From Chloroflexia bacterium (GTDB taxonomy: Bacteria > Chloroflexota > Chloroflexia > Thermomicrobiales > UBA6265): a stretch of 12,060 bases of DNA. The stretch covers positions 1 through 12,060 of the forward strand of contig JACDBO010000282.1 in the NCBI GenBank assembly GCA_013694885.1, given 5' to 3'. The position numbers and the translations under genes are program-made. This document shows, one piece after another, positions 1-7,253 of this stretch (within the stretch, counting starts at the first letter, position 1; each line of letters opens with the position of its first letter). Under the pieces are notes generated by a model, which saw nothing but the letters and a program-made list of their open reading frames with translations, ran no database searches and was not told where the DNA came from.

Positions 1-1043
1 GCTCCCAGCTCCAGCGTGACGATCTCCTCCGCCGTCGCCGCGAACCCCTCAATGACACGGGAGGGGTCCTCGCGGATGATGGTCTCGGCCGCCTTCGGCC
101 CGAGTGCATCAATGCGCCGCAGATCGAAGCCGACGATGCGGTAGTTCGGCGCGTCGAGGTTCGTCCGCGCGAGGAGCCACCATCCGCTGACCTCGGCATC
201 GAATACGGCGTCGATGCCTTCCACCACCGGGATGAACGCGCCATCACCGTCGTGCAAGTCCCGGATATAGAGGTCCGAGCGCGACCAGCCCTTGAACGCG
301 CTGACGACCAGCCAGCGACCGACCAGGCCAAGACCGACGGAGATCATGTCCTCCGGTTCGCGACCTTCGCCGAACACCTTCGGGTCTTGTGCCGGGTCAG
401 CGCCCAACTCGTGAAAGAAGACGTGACTGTTGTAGTTCTCCTGACCCGGCGGCACGCTGCTCGGTTCCGGGTAGCGGGTGTAATAGAAGCCGCTGGCGGC
501 CGGCAGCCACGCCACGCTCGCGTAGCGGGTCCGGGCGATGCGGTCCGGCCGCACTTCGCCGCTGGCCACTTCGACGATGTGGAGCGTGCTCCACTCGTCG
601 CCGTTGGCTGAGAGGCCGTAGGCGACCAGCGTGCCGTCGTGCGAGGGGTACCACCAGTCGAGAGCGACCAACCCCTCTTCGCCCTCGCGGTTGGGGTCGA
701 CGATGACCCTCGCCTCCGCGTCGACGCCGTGTTTGACACAGAGGACCGGTTGGTTCTGCGTTCCCTCTCGTCGTTGGAAGAAGAACCGTCCGTTGTACTC
801 GTGCAGGCCCGACACGCTGCCGACCTGGAGCAGCGAGGCGAGCCGCCGCTCGAGTGCGGGCCGCTCCGGCAGCCAGGCCAGCACCGCCTCCGTCCGTTCG
901 TTCTGCGCGGCGGTCCACTGCCGAACCTCGTCCGCCTCCCCGTCTTCCAGCCAGCGGTAGGGATCGACGATCTCCTCACCATGCATCCGCTCGACTACGG
1001 GATCGACGCGGGTTGCCACCGCCTGGGTTGTCGTTTCGATCAC
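1..1043 (-). CDS. Prolyl oligopeptidase family (S9) serine peptidase, N-terminal part
   Basis: Reading the minus strand from GTG at 1043-1041 gives an uninterrupted frame of about 347 codons that runs off the window's left edge. An AAGGAGG ribosome site lies 7 nt upstream of that GTG and decides the start. Residues 27-34 read DPYRWLED, the hallmark N-terminal motif of S9A prolyl oligopeptidases, followed by a Trp-rich beta-propeller-like region (for example YNGRFFFQRREGTQNQPVL). Family members are about 650-720 residues and cleave short proline-containing peptides, the propeller gating access to an alpha/beta-hydrolase domain. Here only the propeller half is visible; the catalytic Ser-Asp-His domain lies beyond the window, so activity cannot be judged. 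I see no signal peptide, which suggests a cytoplasmic enzyme. The gene is divergent from folC. Prolyl oligopeptidase versus oligopeptidase B cannot be separated firmly from this half. Confidence 0.88.
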   Translation of the reverse strand, partial: MIETTTQAVATRVDPVVERMHGEEIVDPYRWLEDGEADEVRQWTAAQNERTEAVLAWLPERPALERRLASLLQVGSVSGLHEYNGRFFFQRREGTQNQPVLCVKHGVDAEARVIVDPNREGEEGLVALDWWYPSHDGTLVAYGLSANGDEWSTLHIVEVASGEVRPDRIARTRYASVAWLPAASGFYYTRYPEPSSVPPGQENYNSHVFFHELGADPAQDPKVFGEGREPEDMISVGLGLVGRWLVVSAFKGWSRSDLYIRDLHDGDGAFIPVVEGIDAVFDAEVSGWWLLARTNLDAPNYRIVGFDLRRIDALGPKAAETIIREDPSRVIEGFAATAEEIVTLELG

Positions 1044-1108
1044 GCTCGTTCCTCCTTGCCGGTGGTTGCTCGTGTTCCGTGACCACCGAACGACGATACT
1101 ACGGACGT
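1044..1108. promoter_or_regulatory. Divergent intergenic promoter region (peptidase / folC)
   Basis: These 65 bp separate two genes transcribed away from each other, so both promoters should lie here or inside the 5' ends of the genes. On the plus strand GATACT at 1095-1100 resembles a -10 box. No -35 box sits at good spacing. If it is used, transcription would begin almost at the folC ATG, giving a nearly leaderless mRNA, which fits the missing ribosome site. This is inference from position only. Confidence 0.35.
1051..1057 (-). promoter_or_regulatory. Ribosome binding site of the S9 peptidase
   Basis: On the minus strand this reads AAGGAGG, a near-perfect Shine-Dalgarno sequence 7 nt upstream of GTG at 1043. 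It fixes a GTG start ahead of the first ATG in frame, which lies about 19 codons further in and after the conserved N-terminus begins. Confidence 0.8.
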
Positions 1109-2473
1109 ATGGAGACGGCATCGCCCAAACAGCCTACCTATCGGGACGCACTCGCGGCCATCTGGGCGCGGTCCGGCTATGACAGCGGGTTCATCAGCAA
1201 TCCGTTTGCCGGCGACGATGCGGCCAAACTCGGACTCGTCCGCACGCGGCGATTGCTTGACCGGCTCGGCGCGCCGGATCAGCGCTTCGGCATCGTCCAC
1301 GTTGCTGGCAGCAAGGGCAAGGGCTCGACCTGCGCCTTCATCGAGCGCATCCTCCGCGCGGCCGACTACAGAGTTGGGCGCTACACCTCGCCGCACCTGC
1401 ACCGATTCCGTGATCGCTTCGCTATCGACGGCGAAGCAATCGACGAGGCAGACTTCGCGCGCCATCTGGCGGCCACGGTCGGGGCCGCGGAGTGCATCGA
1501 GCGTGACGAACCCGAGCTCGGCGAGATCACGGCATTCGAGCTGACGACCGCGATGGCTTTTGCCGTCTTCGCCGCGCACGATCGAGAACTCGCGGTGATC
1601 GAGGTCGGCATGGGTGGAGCGTTAGACGCCACCAACGTCGTCACGCCGCTCGTCTCCGCGATCGCGCCGTTGGACTACGAGCACACCGCGGTCCTCGGCT
1701 CGACGATGGCGGAGATCGCCCGCAATAAGGCGGGGATCATCAAGCCGGGACGCCCGGTCGCCGTCGCCGCCCAGGAACCTGAGGCGATAGCGGTGATCGA
1801 GGCGCGTGCCCGAGCGGTTGGCAGCCCCATCCTGCTCGGAGGCAGGGACTGGCATGTTGCGGGAGCGTGGGATCGATTCACGGCTACCGGGCCGTGGGGC
1901 AGAATCGCCGGATTACGAAGCGGGCTGATCGGTCCTCACCAGACCGAGAACGCCGGGCTGGCGTTGGCCACCTGTTTTCTGTTGGAACAGAGCAACGTGC
2001 GTGTCCCGGAGCAGGCGATACGGCGGGGCATCGCCGCCACCGTCTGGCCCGGCCGCTTCGAGGAGGTCACGCTGCCCTCCGAGCAACGGGTGATCATCGA
2101 CGGGGCGCACACGCCGGCCTCCGCTCGTGCGCTGACCGCCGCCCTGCGCTCGCGCTATCCAGGGAAGCGCGCCGCATTCGTCGTCGGCTTACTGCGCGAT
2201 AAGGATCCGCTGGCGTTCGTTGCGGCGCTCGCGCCGGTCGCCGCCCAGTGGTTCCTCACCGCGCCGGAGAGTCCACGCGCCCTCCCCGGCAGCGACTTAA
2301 CCTCGGCACTGGCGGCACTCACGCCAACGCCAACCACGGTTGACTCGACTGCCGGGGCTCTCGCCGCGGCGGTCGCGGGGATGGCGCCCCTGATCGTCGT
2401 CACCGGCTCATTGACGATGGCCGCCGAGGCGCGCGTCGCGCTCGGGTTAGCAACCAACGACCCGAAGCCTTGA
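1109..2473 (+). CDS. folC: Bifunctional dihydrofolate synthase / folylpolyglutamate synthase
   Basis: A 454-residue Mur-ligase-family enzyme that uses ATP to add glutamate to dihydropteroate or folates in the cytoplasm. Visible motifs, counted from ATG 1109: P-loop GSKGKGS (67-73), TSPHL (93-97), EVGMGGALDATN (165-176), the YEHTAVLG segment (190-197), NKAGIIKPG (206-214) with the lysine expected to be carbamylated, WPGR (313-316), DGAHTP (331-336) opening the C-terminal domain, and VTGSLTMAAEAR near the end. The length is normal for the family. Start choice is uncertain: ATG 1109 has no Shine-Dalgarno, and an in-frame GTG at 1079 would add ten residues, also without a good one. ATG 1109 is preferred because the family N-terminus begins soon after it. 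The family's usual DGAHNP reads DGAHTP here. The gene stands alone between a divergent peptidase and the downstream sigma gene. Confidence 0.95.
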   Translation: METASPKQPTYRDALAAIWARSGYDSGFISNPFAGDDAAKLGLVRTRRLLDRLGAPDQRFGIVHVAGSKGKGSTCAFIERILRAADYRVGRYTSPHLHRFRDRFAIDGEAIDEADFARHLAATVGAAECIERDEPELGEITAFELTTAMAFAVFAAHDRELAVIEVGMGGALDATNVVTPLVSAIAPLDYEHTAVLGSTMAEIARNKAGIIKPGRPVAVAAQEPEAIAVIEARARAVGSPILLGGRDWHVAGAWDRFTATGPWGRIAGLRSGLIGPHQTENAGLALATCFLLEQSNVRVPEQAIRRGIAATVWPGRFEEVTLPSEQRVIIDGAHTPASARALTAALRSRYPGKRAAFVVGLLRDKDPLAFVAALAPVAAQWFLTAPESPRALPGSDLTSALAALTPTPTTVDSTAGALAAAVAGMAPLIVVTGSLTMAAEARVALGLATNDPKP

Positions 2474-2558
2474 ATCGGGCGCCCGAATCTGGCCACCCCG
2501 ACAGGCAACCCGTGGATGGTGTAAGGTCAGCTGCTGGGCGGCGAACGCTGTCCGGGCA

Positions 2559-2589
2559 CGGTCGAACCGGCCCAAGCGCGGTTCGATCG
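2559..2589. repeat. 11-bp inverted repeat (hairpin or operator) upstream of the sigma factor gene
   Basis: The arm CGGTCGAACCG (2559-2569) pairs with CGGTTCGATCG (2579-2589) through 11 base pairs, one of them G-T, around a 9-nt loop. It lies 85 bp after the folC stop and 95 bp before the sigma start. No T-run follows, so a classical intrinsic terminator for folC is not well supported. Each arm contains GAACC in opposite orientation, which resembles the -35 element of many ECF promoters. An operator, an autoregulatory promoter element or an RNA hairpin are all possible. Confidence 0.55.
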
Positions 2590-2684
2590 ACGGTGCGACA
2601 ATCTGATCGCGCCGATTGCACGTATATCCAATCGACCGGGCAGCGACGGGCAAATCCGGTGCGCCTTGGTCCCAGGGAATCGAC

Positions 2685-3293
2685 GTGACGGCCGACACGC
2701 CACGAGCCGACGCTCCTCTGGTCGAGCTGGACGATGCGGACCTGATGACCCTGGCCGTGTCGGGTGATGCCCGCGCGATCGAGGTGCTCTACGACAGGTA
2801 CAACCGGATCGTCTTTTCATTCGCGCTGCGCATCGTTGGCGACCGGCAGATCGCCGAAGAACTCTTGCAGGAAGTCTTCTTTCGGGTTTGGCGGCAGGCC
2901 GCCACCTTCACTGACCGGCGAGGTTCGTTCGTGACGTGGCTCCTGAGCATCACCCACAACATGGCCATCGACGAGCTGCGACGGCGACGGCGGCGGCCAC
3001 AGCGAGCCGATCAGGAGGACCCAGTTCAGGTCCTCGCCAACCTGCCCGACCGCGGCAACTCGGTCGAGCATGATGTCTGGCTCAATTCATTGCGTGACCA
3101 AGTAAACGTGGCCATGGAGGCGCTGCCCGCGGCGCAGCGAGATGCGCTTGAGCTTGCCTACTTCCGCGGGTTGACCCAGCGTGAGATAGCCGACGAACTC
3201 GGTCAGCCGCTGGGCACCATCAAGACTCGGATGCGGCTCGGGTTGCGGAAACTCCGCGACATTCTGAAGCAACACGAGGTGGAATCCGCGTGA
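2685..3293 (+). CDS. ECF-type RNA polymerase sigma factor
   Basis: A 202-residue sigma-70 family protein with regions 2 and 4 only, as in extracytoplasmic-function sigma factors. Region 2 spans roughly residues 34-100 and includes the core-binding helix EELLQEVFFRVWRQ (58-71) and the -10 recognition segment around FVTWLLSITHNMAIDELRRR. Region 4 (about 140-195) has the AAQRDALELAYFRGLTQREIA helix-turn-helix and GTIKTRMRLGLRKLR. A basic linker, RRRRRRP, follows region 2. GTG 2685 is chosen because AGGGA sits 6 nt upstream; a TTG 23 codons further up lacks such a site. The stop overlaps the start of the anti-sigma gene by four bases (GTGA), so the two are translationally coupled and probably work as a pair. 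It directs core polymerase to a stress regulon, which cannot be identified from this window. Confidence 0.93.
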   Translation: MTADTPRADAPLVELDDADLMTLAVSGDARAIEVLYDRYNRIVFSFALRIVGDRQIAEELLQEVFFRVWRQAATFTDRRGSFVTWLLSITHNMAIDELRRRRRRPQRADQEDPVQVLANLPDRGNSVEHDVWLNSLRDQVNVAMEALPAAQRDALELAYFRGLTQREIADELGQPLGTIKTRMRLGLRKLRDILKQHEVESA

Positions 3294-4177
3294 GCGCACG
3301 CTCCAACGAACCAACTATGGACGACGAACCTCCCCACGGTCCCGAGTGCTCCTACCTGGATGACCTCGCCGCGGGCTACGCCCTGGGGGCGGTCGAGCCA
3401 CCGGAGCGGGCGCGGATCGGCGCCCACCTGGACCGCTGTCCGCGGTGCCAAGCGCTCATCGCTGACCTGCGACGCGCCGTGGCGCTGCTTCCGTTCTTCA
3501 CGCCCCCGGTGAGTCCGTCGGCCGAAGCCAAGCATCGACTTATGTCGCGGATCGAACGAGCACGACCGGCGATCACGAATCCGGCGGGGCCTAGTCTTCC
3601 ACCCGCCAGCCACCGCCCGGAGGTGATCACGCCGATCCACCGGTTCCACCCCGCTCTGAGTGCTGTGCCGCTCGCGGCTGTGCTGCTCGGGGCTCTGGTT
3701 TGGTCGTTTTCGCTCCAGCATAGACTGAACCTGACAGAAGACCAGCTCGACGATGTGCAGCAGGCCGGAGTCACCTCCTTGCTCAATGCGCCAATGGGAC
3801 AAGCCACCACGTATACACTTGAGCCCATGTGTGCCGGTTGCCAGTCTGGTGGGCGGTTGAAGGCATCGCCGGATGGTGAAATGGCCATGCTCGTGGCTTG
3901 GGCGCTGGACCCGGACACCGAGCATGAAGTCTGGATTCTGACCGCCGACAACACCTGGCTCAAACTCGCGACACTCGATGTCTCGAGCTCTGGCGACGCG
4001 ATGCAGGTTGTGGATCTGACGCGTCCGCTCAGCGCCTGCCAGGCGCTCGCGGTTTCCTCGGCCACGCTGAACGGTGCGGGAGCGCGTCCAACGCCGGAAC
4101 TGATGGTCGAGCCGATCAGCGGGCTGGCGCCGGCCGGCACCGCGATGCTGGAGAGCTGGGAGACGGTCGCTTCTTAG
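3290..4177 (+). CDS. Membrane zinc-binding anti-sigma factor with RskA-like C-terminal domain
   Basis: This 295-residue protein should sequester the sigma factor encoded just upstream. Its cytoplasmic part carries a zinc anti-sigma motif: H46, C50 and C53 in HLDRCPRC, with C20 as a fourth possible ligand in PECSYLDDLAAGYALGA. One hydrophobic segment, about 123-142 (LSAVPLAAVLLGALVWSFSL), crosses the membrane. The outer domain (about 143-295) resembles anti-sigma-K (RskA) domains, with MLVAWALDPDTEHEVWILT followed by a conserved strand pattern. It also has a CAGC pair (C181, C184) and C250. GTG 3290 overlaps the sigma stop as GTGA and has GAGGTGG upstream; ATG 3317 is a weaker alternative with no ribosome site and would still keep C20. 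Release of the sigma factor by regulated proteolysis or by thiol oxidation are both plausible; neither is shown. Confidence 0.88.
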   Translation: MSARSNEPTMDDEPPHGPECSYLDDLAAGYALGAVEPPERARIGAHLDRCPRCQALIADLRRAVALLPFFTPPVSPSAEAKHRLMSRIERARPAITNPAGPSLPPASHRPEVITPIHRFHPALSAVPLAAVLLGALVWSFSLQHRLNLTEDQLDDVQQAGVTSLLNAPMGQATTYTLEPMCAGCQSGGRLKASPDGEMAMLVAWALDPDTEHEVWILTADNTWLKLATLDVSSSGDAMQVVDLTRPLSACQALAVSSATLNGAGARPTPELMVEPISGLAPAGTAMLESWETVAS

Positions 4178-4207
4178 CCCGGTTGGGGCAAAATTGCCGA
4201 CCTCCGT

Positions 4208-4237
4208 TTGCGCGCGTCGTCACCGCCCACGTATAGT
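4208..4237 (+). promoter_or_regulatory. Candidate sigma-70 promoter of the glycosyltransferase operon
   Basis: TTGCGC (4208-4213) and TATAGT (4232-4237) are separated by 18 bp, close to a housekeeping promoter. It lies in the 156-bp gap after the anti-sigma gene, about 97 bp upstream of the chosen glycosyltransferase start. It would initiate near 4244, so an upstream TTG at 4208 cannot be the start codon of that transcript. The call rests on consensus matching alone. Confidence 0.5.
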
Positions 4238-4333
4238 CAGCCGGTCACACACGGAGCATGTGCTCAGGTGCTTATCCGGAACGCCCAAGGACCAGAACCC
4301 ACCGTCCAGCAGCAGGGAGTAACGTCGATCACC

Positions 4334-5455
4334 GTGCGCGCCGCGATCAGCCAACCAACTCTGCCCTCCGATGGCCCACCGCTGGTTCGGGAGAACGACG
4401 CGCGCGTCGCGTCCGACCAACTCGCCCGCGTGGCCAGTGACCCCACCGAGCTTGCGGTCGACATCGGTACGATACCCATCCGCTCGTTGACCATCCTCAT
4501 CCCCGTGATGAACGAGGAGGGCAACTTGGTGGCGCTTCACGAGCGGCTCACCAGCGCGCTCACCGGGATGGGTCTGCCCTACGAGATCCTCTTTGTGGAC
4601 GACGGCTCCCGCGATTCGACCTGGCGCATCATCCAGCAGATCAACGCCAGCGACCCGACCGTGCTTGGGCTTCGTCACCGCCGCAATTTCGGCAAAGCGC
4701 AGGCGCTCGCGCATGGATTCGGCATCGCCCGCGGCGACGTGGTGGTGACGCTTGATGGCGACTTGCAGGACGACCCGGACGAGCTCCCGCGATTCCTGGC
4801 GATGCTCGATCAGGGCTACGATGTCGTCTCAGGTTGGAAGCAGCGGCGGCAGGATCCGCTCGGCAAGACGTTGCCGAGTCGCGTCTTCAACTGGACGGTG
4901 CGCCAGTCCACCGGTGTGCCGCTGCACGACTTCAACTGCGGCTTCAAGGCGTATCGACGTGAGGTGACGGCCGCGATCCGGCTCTACGGTGAGCTGCATC
5001 GCTTCACGCCGGTACTCGCCCACGCCGAGGGATTTCGGATCGGCGAGTTGCCGGTGCGACACCACGCCCGACGTTGGGGTGAATCCAAATACGGGTGGTC
5101 GCGACTCACCAAGGGGTTTCTCGATCTCCTGACCGTGGTGTTCCTGACCAAGTATCGGCAGCGGCCGATGCATCTCTTCGGGCTGCCGGGTTTGCTTACC
5201 TTGTTCATCGGTGTGCTGATCGGTCTCTACCTGACATTCGACAAGCTCGTCCTCGGCGCGCCGATTGGCACCCGACCACTGCTCTTCCTCTCTGTACTGC
5301 TGGTCGTGATAGGTGCCCAGTTCTTCGGCCTCGGTCTGCTCGGTGAGTACCTCGCTCACGGCTCCAACGCTCCCCGCGAGAAATGGCAACCGCCACTGCG
5401 CGAGTCGATCGGTCTCGCCACCCGCCCGGACCTGGACGCCGAGTCGCCGGCGTGA
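4334..5455 (+). CDS. GT2 family glycosyltransferase, DPM1/GtrB/ArnC-like, with two C-terminal membrane helices
   Basis: A 373-residue enzyme expected to move a sugar from a nucleotide donor to polyprenyl phosphate at the inner face of the membrane. From GTG 4334, the GT-A fold starts near residue 52 with LTILIPVMNEEGN, then FVDDGS (87-92), RRNFGKAQAL (116-125) and the metal- and donor-binding DGDLQDDP (141-148). Also typical are FNCGFKAYRR (200-209) and the RRWGESKYGW segment (246-255). Two hydrophobic helices follow (about 280-302 and 315-339), as in GtrB and ArnC relatives. Start choice is unsure: GTG 4334 follows AGGGAG at 4314-4319 with a long 14-nt spacer. GTG 4268 and GTG 4430 are alternatives, and the first 45 or so residues are poorly conserved. 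It overlaps the next gene by GTGA. The exact sugar cannot be told. Confidence 0.92.
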   Translation: MRAAISQPTLPSDGPPLVRENDARVASDQLARVASDPTELAVDIGTIPIRSLTILIPVMNEEGNLVALHERLTSALTGMGLPYEILFVDDGSRDSTWRIIQQINASDPTVLGLRHRRNFGKAQALAHGFGIARGDVVVTLDGDLQDDPDELPRFLAMLDQGYDVVSGWKQRRQDPLGKTLPSRVFNWTVRQSTGVPLHDFNCGFKAYRREVTAAIRLYGELHRFTPVLAHAEGFRIGELPVRHHARRWGESKYGWSRLTKGFLDLLTVVFLTKYRQRPMHLFGLPGLLTLFIGVLIGLYLTFDKLVLGAPIGTRPLLFLSVLLVVIGAQFFGLGLLGEYLAHGSNAPREKWQPPLRESIGLATRPDLDAESPA

Positions 5456-6501
5456 GCCGCAACGCCAGTGCCGGACGCCGGTGGCTCCACCTCCTCGCGG
5501 CGATCCCGACTCCCCTCATCTTCGCCGTCAGCCTCATCGTGGCGCTGCTGCTCCTGTGGTGGCAAGGCGCGTTGAGCGCGTTCGCCGGACTCTTCGCCAA
5601 TGCGAACTGGACCCTGCTCGTCCTCGCCGCCCCCGTCTACATCCTCAGCCTGTGGGTCCTCTGCTATCGCTGGTACGTGCTGGTGCGGATGGCCCACGGC
5701 GCATCGTCTTTGCCGCGCGCCGCTGAAGCCTTTCTGACCTCGGTCGTCATTAACTACGCGGCGCCGATCGGGCTCGCCGTCCCCTCCCGCGCGGCTCTGA
5801 CCAAGCGCGCGCTCGGCCTGACCGCCGCCGAGACCGGCGTCATCGCCCTGTGGGAGATCGGGGTCGACGTGATCGTGCTCGGGGCGGGCTCGCTGCTCTG
5901 GCTACTCGTCGCCGATGGCGCGATGACGACGGTCCAGGGGGAGCTCGGGTTGACTGCGGCCCGGCTGGCGCTGCTGGGCGCCGTGCTGCTGGCCGTGCTG
6001 GCGGCGGCGGGTGCGATCCTGCGGGCTCGATCCCGTTGGCGCGCCAAACTTCAAGCCGTGGGGAGCACACTGCTGCTGGCCCCTGGCGAGCGGCCGGTCG
6101 AGGCAACGGCGTGCCTGTCGATCACCGTCGTTTATTGGCTTATGCAAGGTGTGGTGTTGGCGATGATCATCGCCGCCCTCGGCGTCGGGGTCTCGTTCGA
6201 ACTGATGCTGGGGCTGATCAGCCTGCCGATCCTCGTCGGGATGCTGAGCCCGGTGCCCGGCGGCGCGGCCGTGCGAGAGGGACTCATGTATGCGGTGGCC
6301 GGGCTCTCCGGCGCGCCAGCTACCGAGATCCTCGCCGCCGCGATCGTCTACCGCCTGGCGCTCTTCGCCGCGATCCCGGTGCTCTACGCGGTTGTGCGCA
6401 TCTGGCTGAGGTCGGCGCCGGGCGAGGACTCGCCGCTCGACCCCGCCGCCGGTCAACAAAGCGTCGAAGCCCGGCCGGGTACTATTCGCCCATCGCGATA
6501 G
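5452..6501 (+). CDS. Flippase-like integral membrane protein, YbhN / LPG-synthase TM family (UPF0104)
   Basis: A 349-residue polytopic membrane protein with about seven or eight hydrophobic segments, among them about 22-37, 53-76, 132-154, 169-190, 222-243, 248-268 and 293-320. The motif PGGAAVREG (269-277), preceded by LPILVGMLSPV, is the conserved Pro-Gly-Gly...Glu signature of the lysylphosphatidylglycerol-synthase transmembrane domain family. Members lacking the soluble C-terminal synthetase domain, as here, are often called flippase-like and commonly neighbour GT2 enzymes. GTG 5452 overlaps the glycosyltransferase stop as GTGA and is preferred over ATG 5383, which would overlap the previous gene by 73 bp. 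The link with GT2 suggests movement or handling of a glycolipid or lipid-linked sugar across the membrane. Transport activity is inferred and unproven for most of this family. Confidence 0.85.
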   Translation: MSRNASAGRRWLHLLAAIPTPLIFAVSLIVALLLLWWQGALSAFAGLFANANWTLLVLAAPVYILSLWVLCYRWYVLVRMAHGASSLPRAAEAFLTSVVINYAAPIGLAVPSRAALTKRALGLTAAETGVIALWEIGVDVIVLGAGSLLWLLVADGAMTTVQGELGLTAARLALLGAVLLAVLAAAGAILRARSRWRAKLQAVGSTLLLAPGERPVEATACLSITVVYWLMQGVVLAMIIAALGVGVSFELMLGLISLPILVGMLSPVPGGAAVREGLMYAVAGLSGAPATEILAAAIVYRLALFAAIPVLYAVVRIWLRSAPGEDSPLDPAAGQQSVEARPGTIRPSR

Positions 6502-6502
6502 G

Positions 6503-6522
6503 GCCGCTCTCTGAGGAGCGGC
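6503..6522 (+). terminator. Intergenic hairpin between flippase-like and methyltransferase genes
   Basis: GCCGCTC (6503-6509) and GAGCGGC (6516-6522) form a perfect 7-bp GC-rich stem with a 6-nt loop, two bases after the TAG of the upstream gene. No T-run follows, so it may attenuate transcription or protect the upstream mRNA end rather than end transcription fully. Confidence 0.4.
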
Positions 6523-6556
6523 GACTGTTACATGTTGGACATCCCTGACACCGAAT

Positions 6557-6564
6557 GGAAAGGA
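6557..6564 (+). promoter_or_regulatory. Ribosome binding site of the methyltransferase
   Basis: GGAAAGGA ends 6 nt before ATG 6571 and decides this start over an in-frame ATG at 6532, which has no such site. Confidence 0.75.
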
Positions 6565-6570
6565 CCATCA

Positions 6571-7218
6571 ATGACGAGTGGAGTAAGCCATATCCCGGAA
6601 GCAGAGGCGCCGGAACCAGATTTCGACACCAGCAACTATCGGAAGCACATGACCGGCAACCCGCTTCAGCGCAGGCTGATCGACCGCTTCCACCGCCAGA
6701 TCACCACGCGGGTCAGCGCCCTCCATCCAGGCACGCTGCTCGATGCTGGCTGTGGCGAGGGCTTTGTTGCCGAGATATTTCTCGCCGCGATGCCCGACCT
6801 CTCGTTGACCGGGTTCGATCCGCACGAGGGCGCTATCGACCTGGCGCGGCAGCGGAATCCCGGCGCGACCTTCGAGACCGGCGACCTCTACCGGATCGCC
6901 CACGAGGACGACAGCTTTGACGTTGTCTGCTGCTTCGAAGTTCTCGAGCATTTGCATGAACCGGACAGGGCCCTCGCCGAGATGGCGCGGGTCGCCCGCC
7001 ACGCTGTCGTCATGAGTGTGCCGCACGAACCGTTCTTCTGCCTCGCCAATGCCGCCCGCGGCAAGAATTGGGATATCCGTCCGCGCGGCAGTGATCCCGA
7101 CCATCGCAACTTTTGGTCGCGGCAAAAGTTCGGCGCCTTTGCCGGGAAGGCGCTCGACGTCGACGTGCTGACCGGTTCGTTCCCGTGGACAATCTGCGTC
7201 GGCCGCCCGCGCGCCTGA
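6571..7218 (+). CDS. Class I SAM-dependent methyltransferase
   Basis: A 215-residue soluble protein of the Methyltransf_11/25 type. Motif I, LLDAGCGEG (57-64), binds S-adenosylmethionine, the acidic residue after strand 2 is D83 in GFDPH, and the later strand motif is DSFDVVCCFEVLEHL (114-128). The segment after it, SVPHEPFFCLANAARGKN, is similar to methyltransferases seen in surface polysaccharide and glycolipid loci. ATG 6571 is fixed by a strong ribosome site. It lies 70 bp after the YbhN-like gene, with a small hairpin between, and 35 bp before the propeller gene, so it is probably in the same transcription unit. The acceptor is unknown; a sugar, lipid or quinone-like substrate would all fit. 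There is no membrane segment. Confidence 0.88.
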   Translation: MTSGVSHIPEAEAPEPDFDTSNYRKHMTGNPLQRRLIDRFHRQITTRVSALHPGTLLDAGCGEGFVAEIFLAAMPDLSLTGFDPHEGAIDLARQRNPGATFETGDLYRIAHEDDSFDVVCCFEVLEHLHEPDRALAEMARVARHAVVMSVPHEPFFCLANAARGKNWDIRPRGSDPDHRNFWSRQKFGAFAGKALDVDVLTGSFPWTICVGRPRA

Positions 7219-7253
7219 CGCAGCAACCGCCTCGCTAGGGACACGGCATCGCC

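Noticed and set aside
344..982. 212-codon minus-strand frame in the peptidase region
   Set aside because: Wrong frame: Arg/Ser/Thr-rich nonsense composition, while the GTG 1043 frame gives the clear DPYRWLED protein.
2616..2684. TTG start extending the sigma factor by 23 residues
   Set aside because: No ribosome site upstream, and the added residues do not match the family; GTG 2685 has AGGGA at good spacing.
4208..4333. TTG start extending the glycosyltransferase by 42 residues
   Set aside because: TTG 4208 coincides with the -35 box of a plausible promoter, so it would lie upstream of the transcript; the extension is not conserved-looking.
5383..5451. ATG start for the YbhN-like protein 23 codons upstream
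   Set aside because: It would overlap the glycosyltransferase by 73 bp; the GTGA overlap at 5452 is the usual coupling arrangement.
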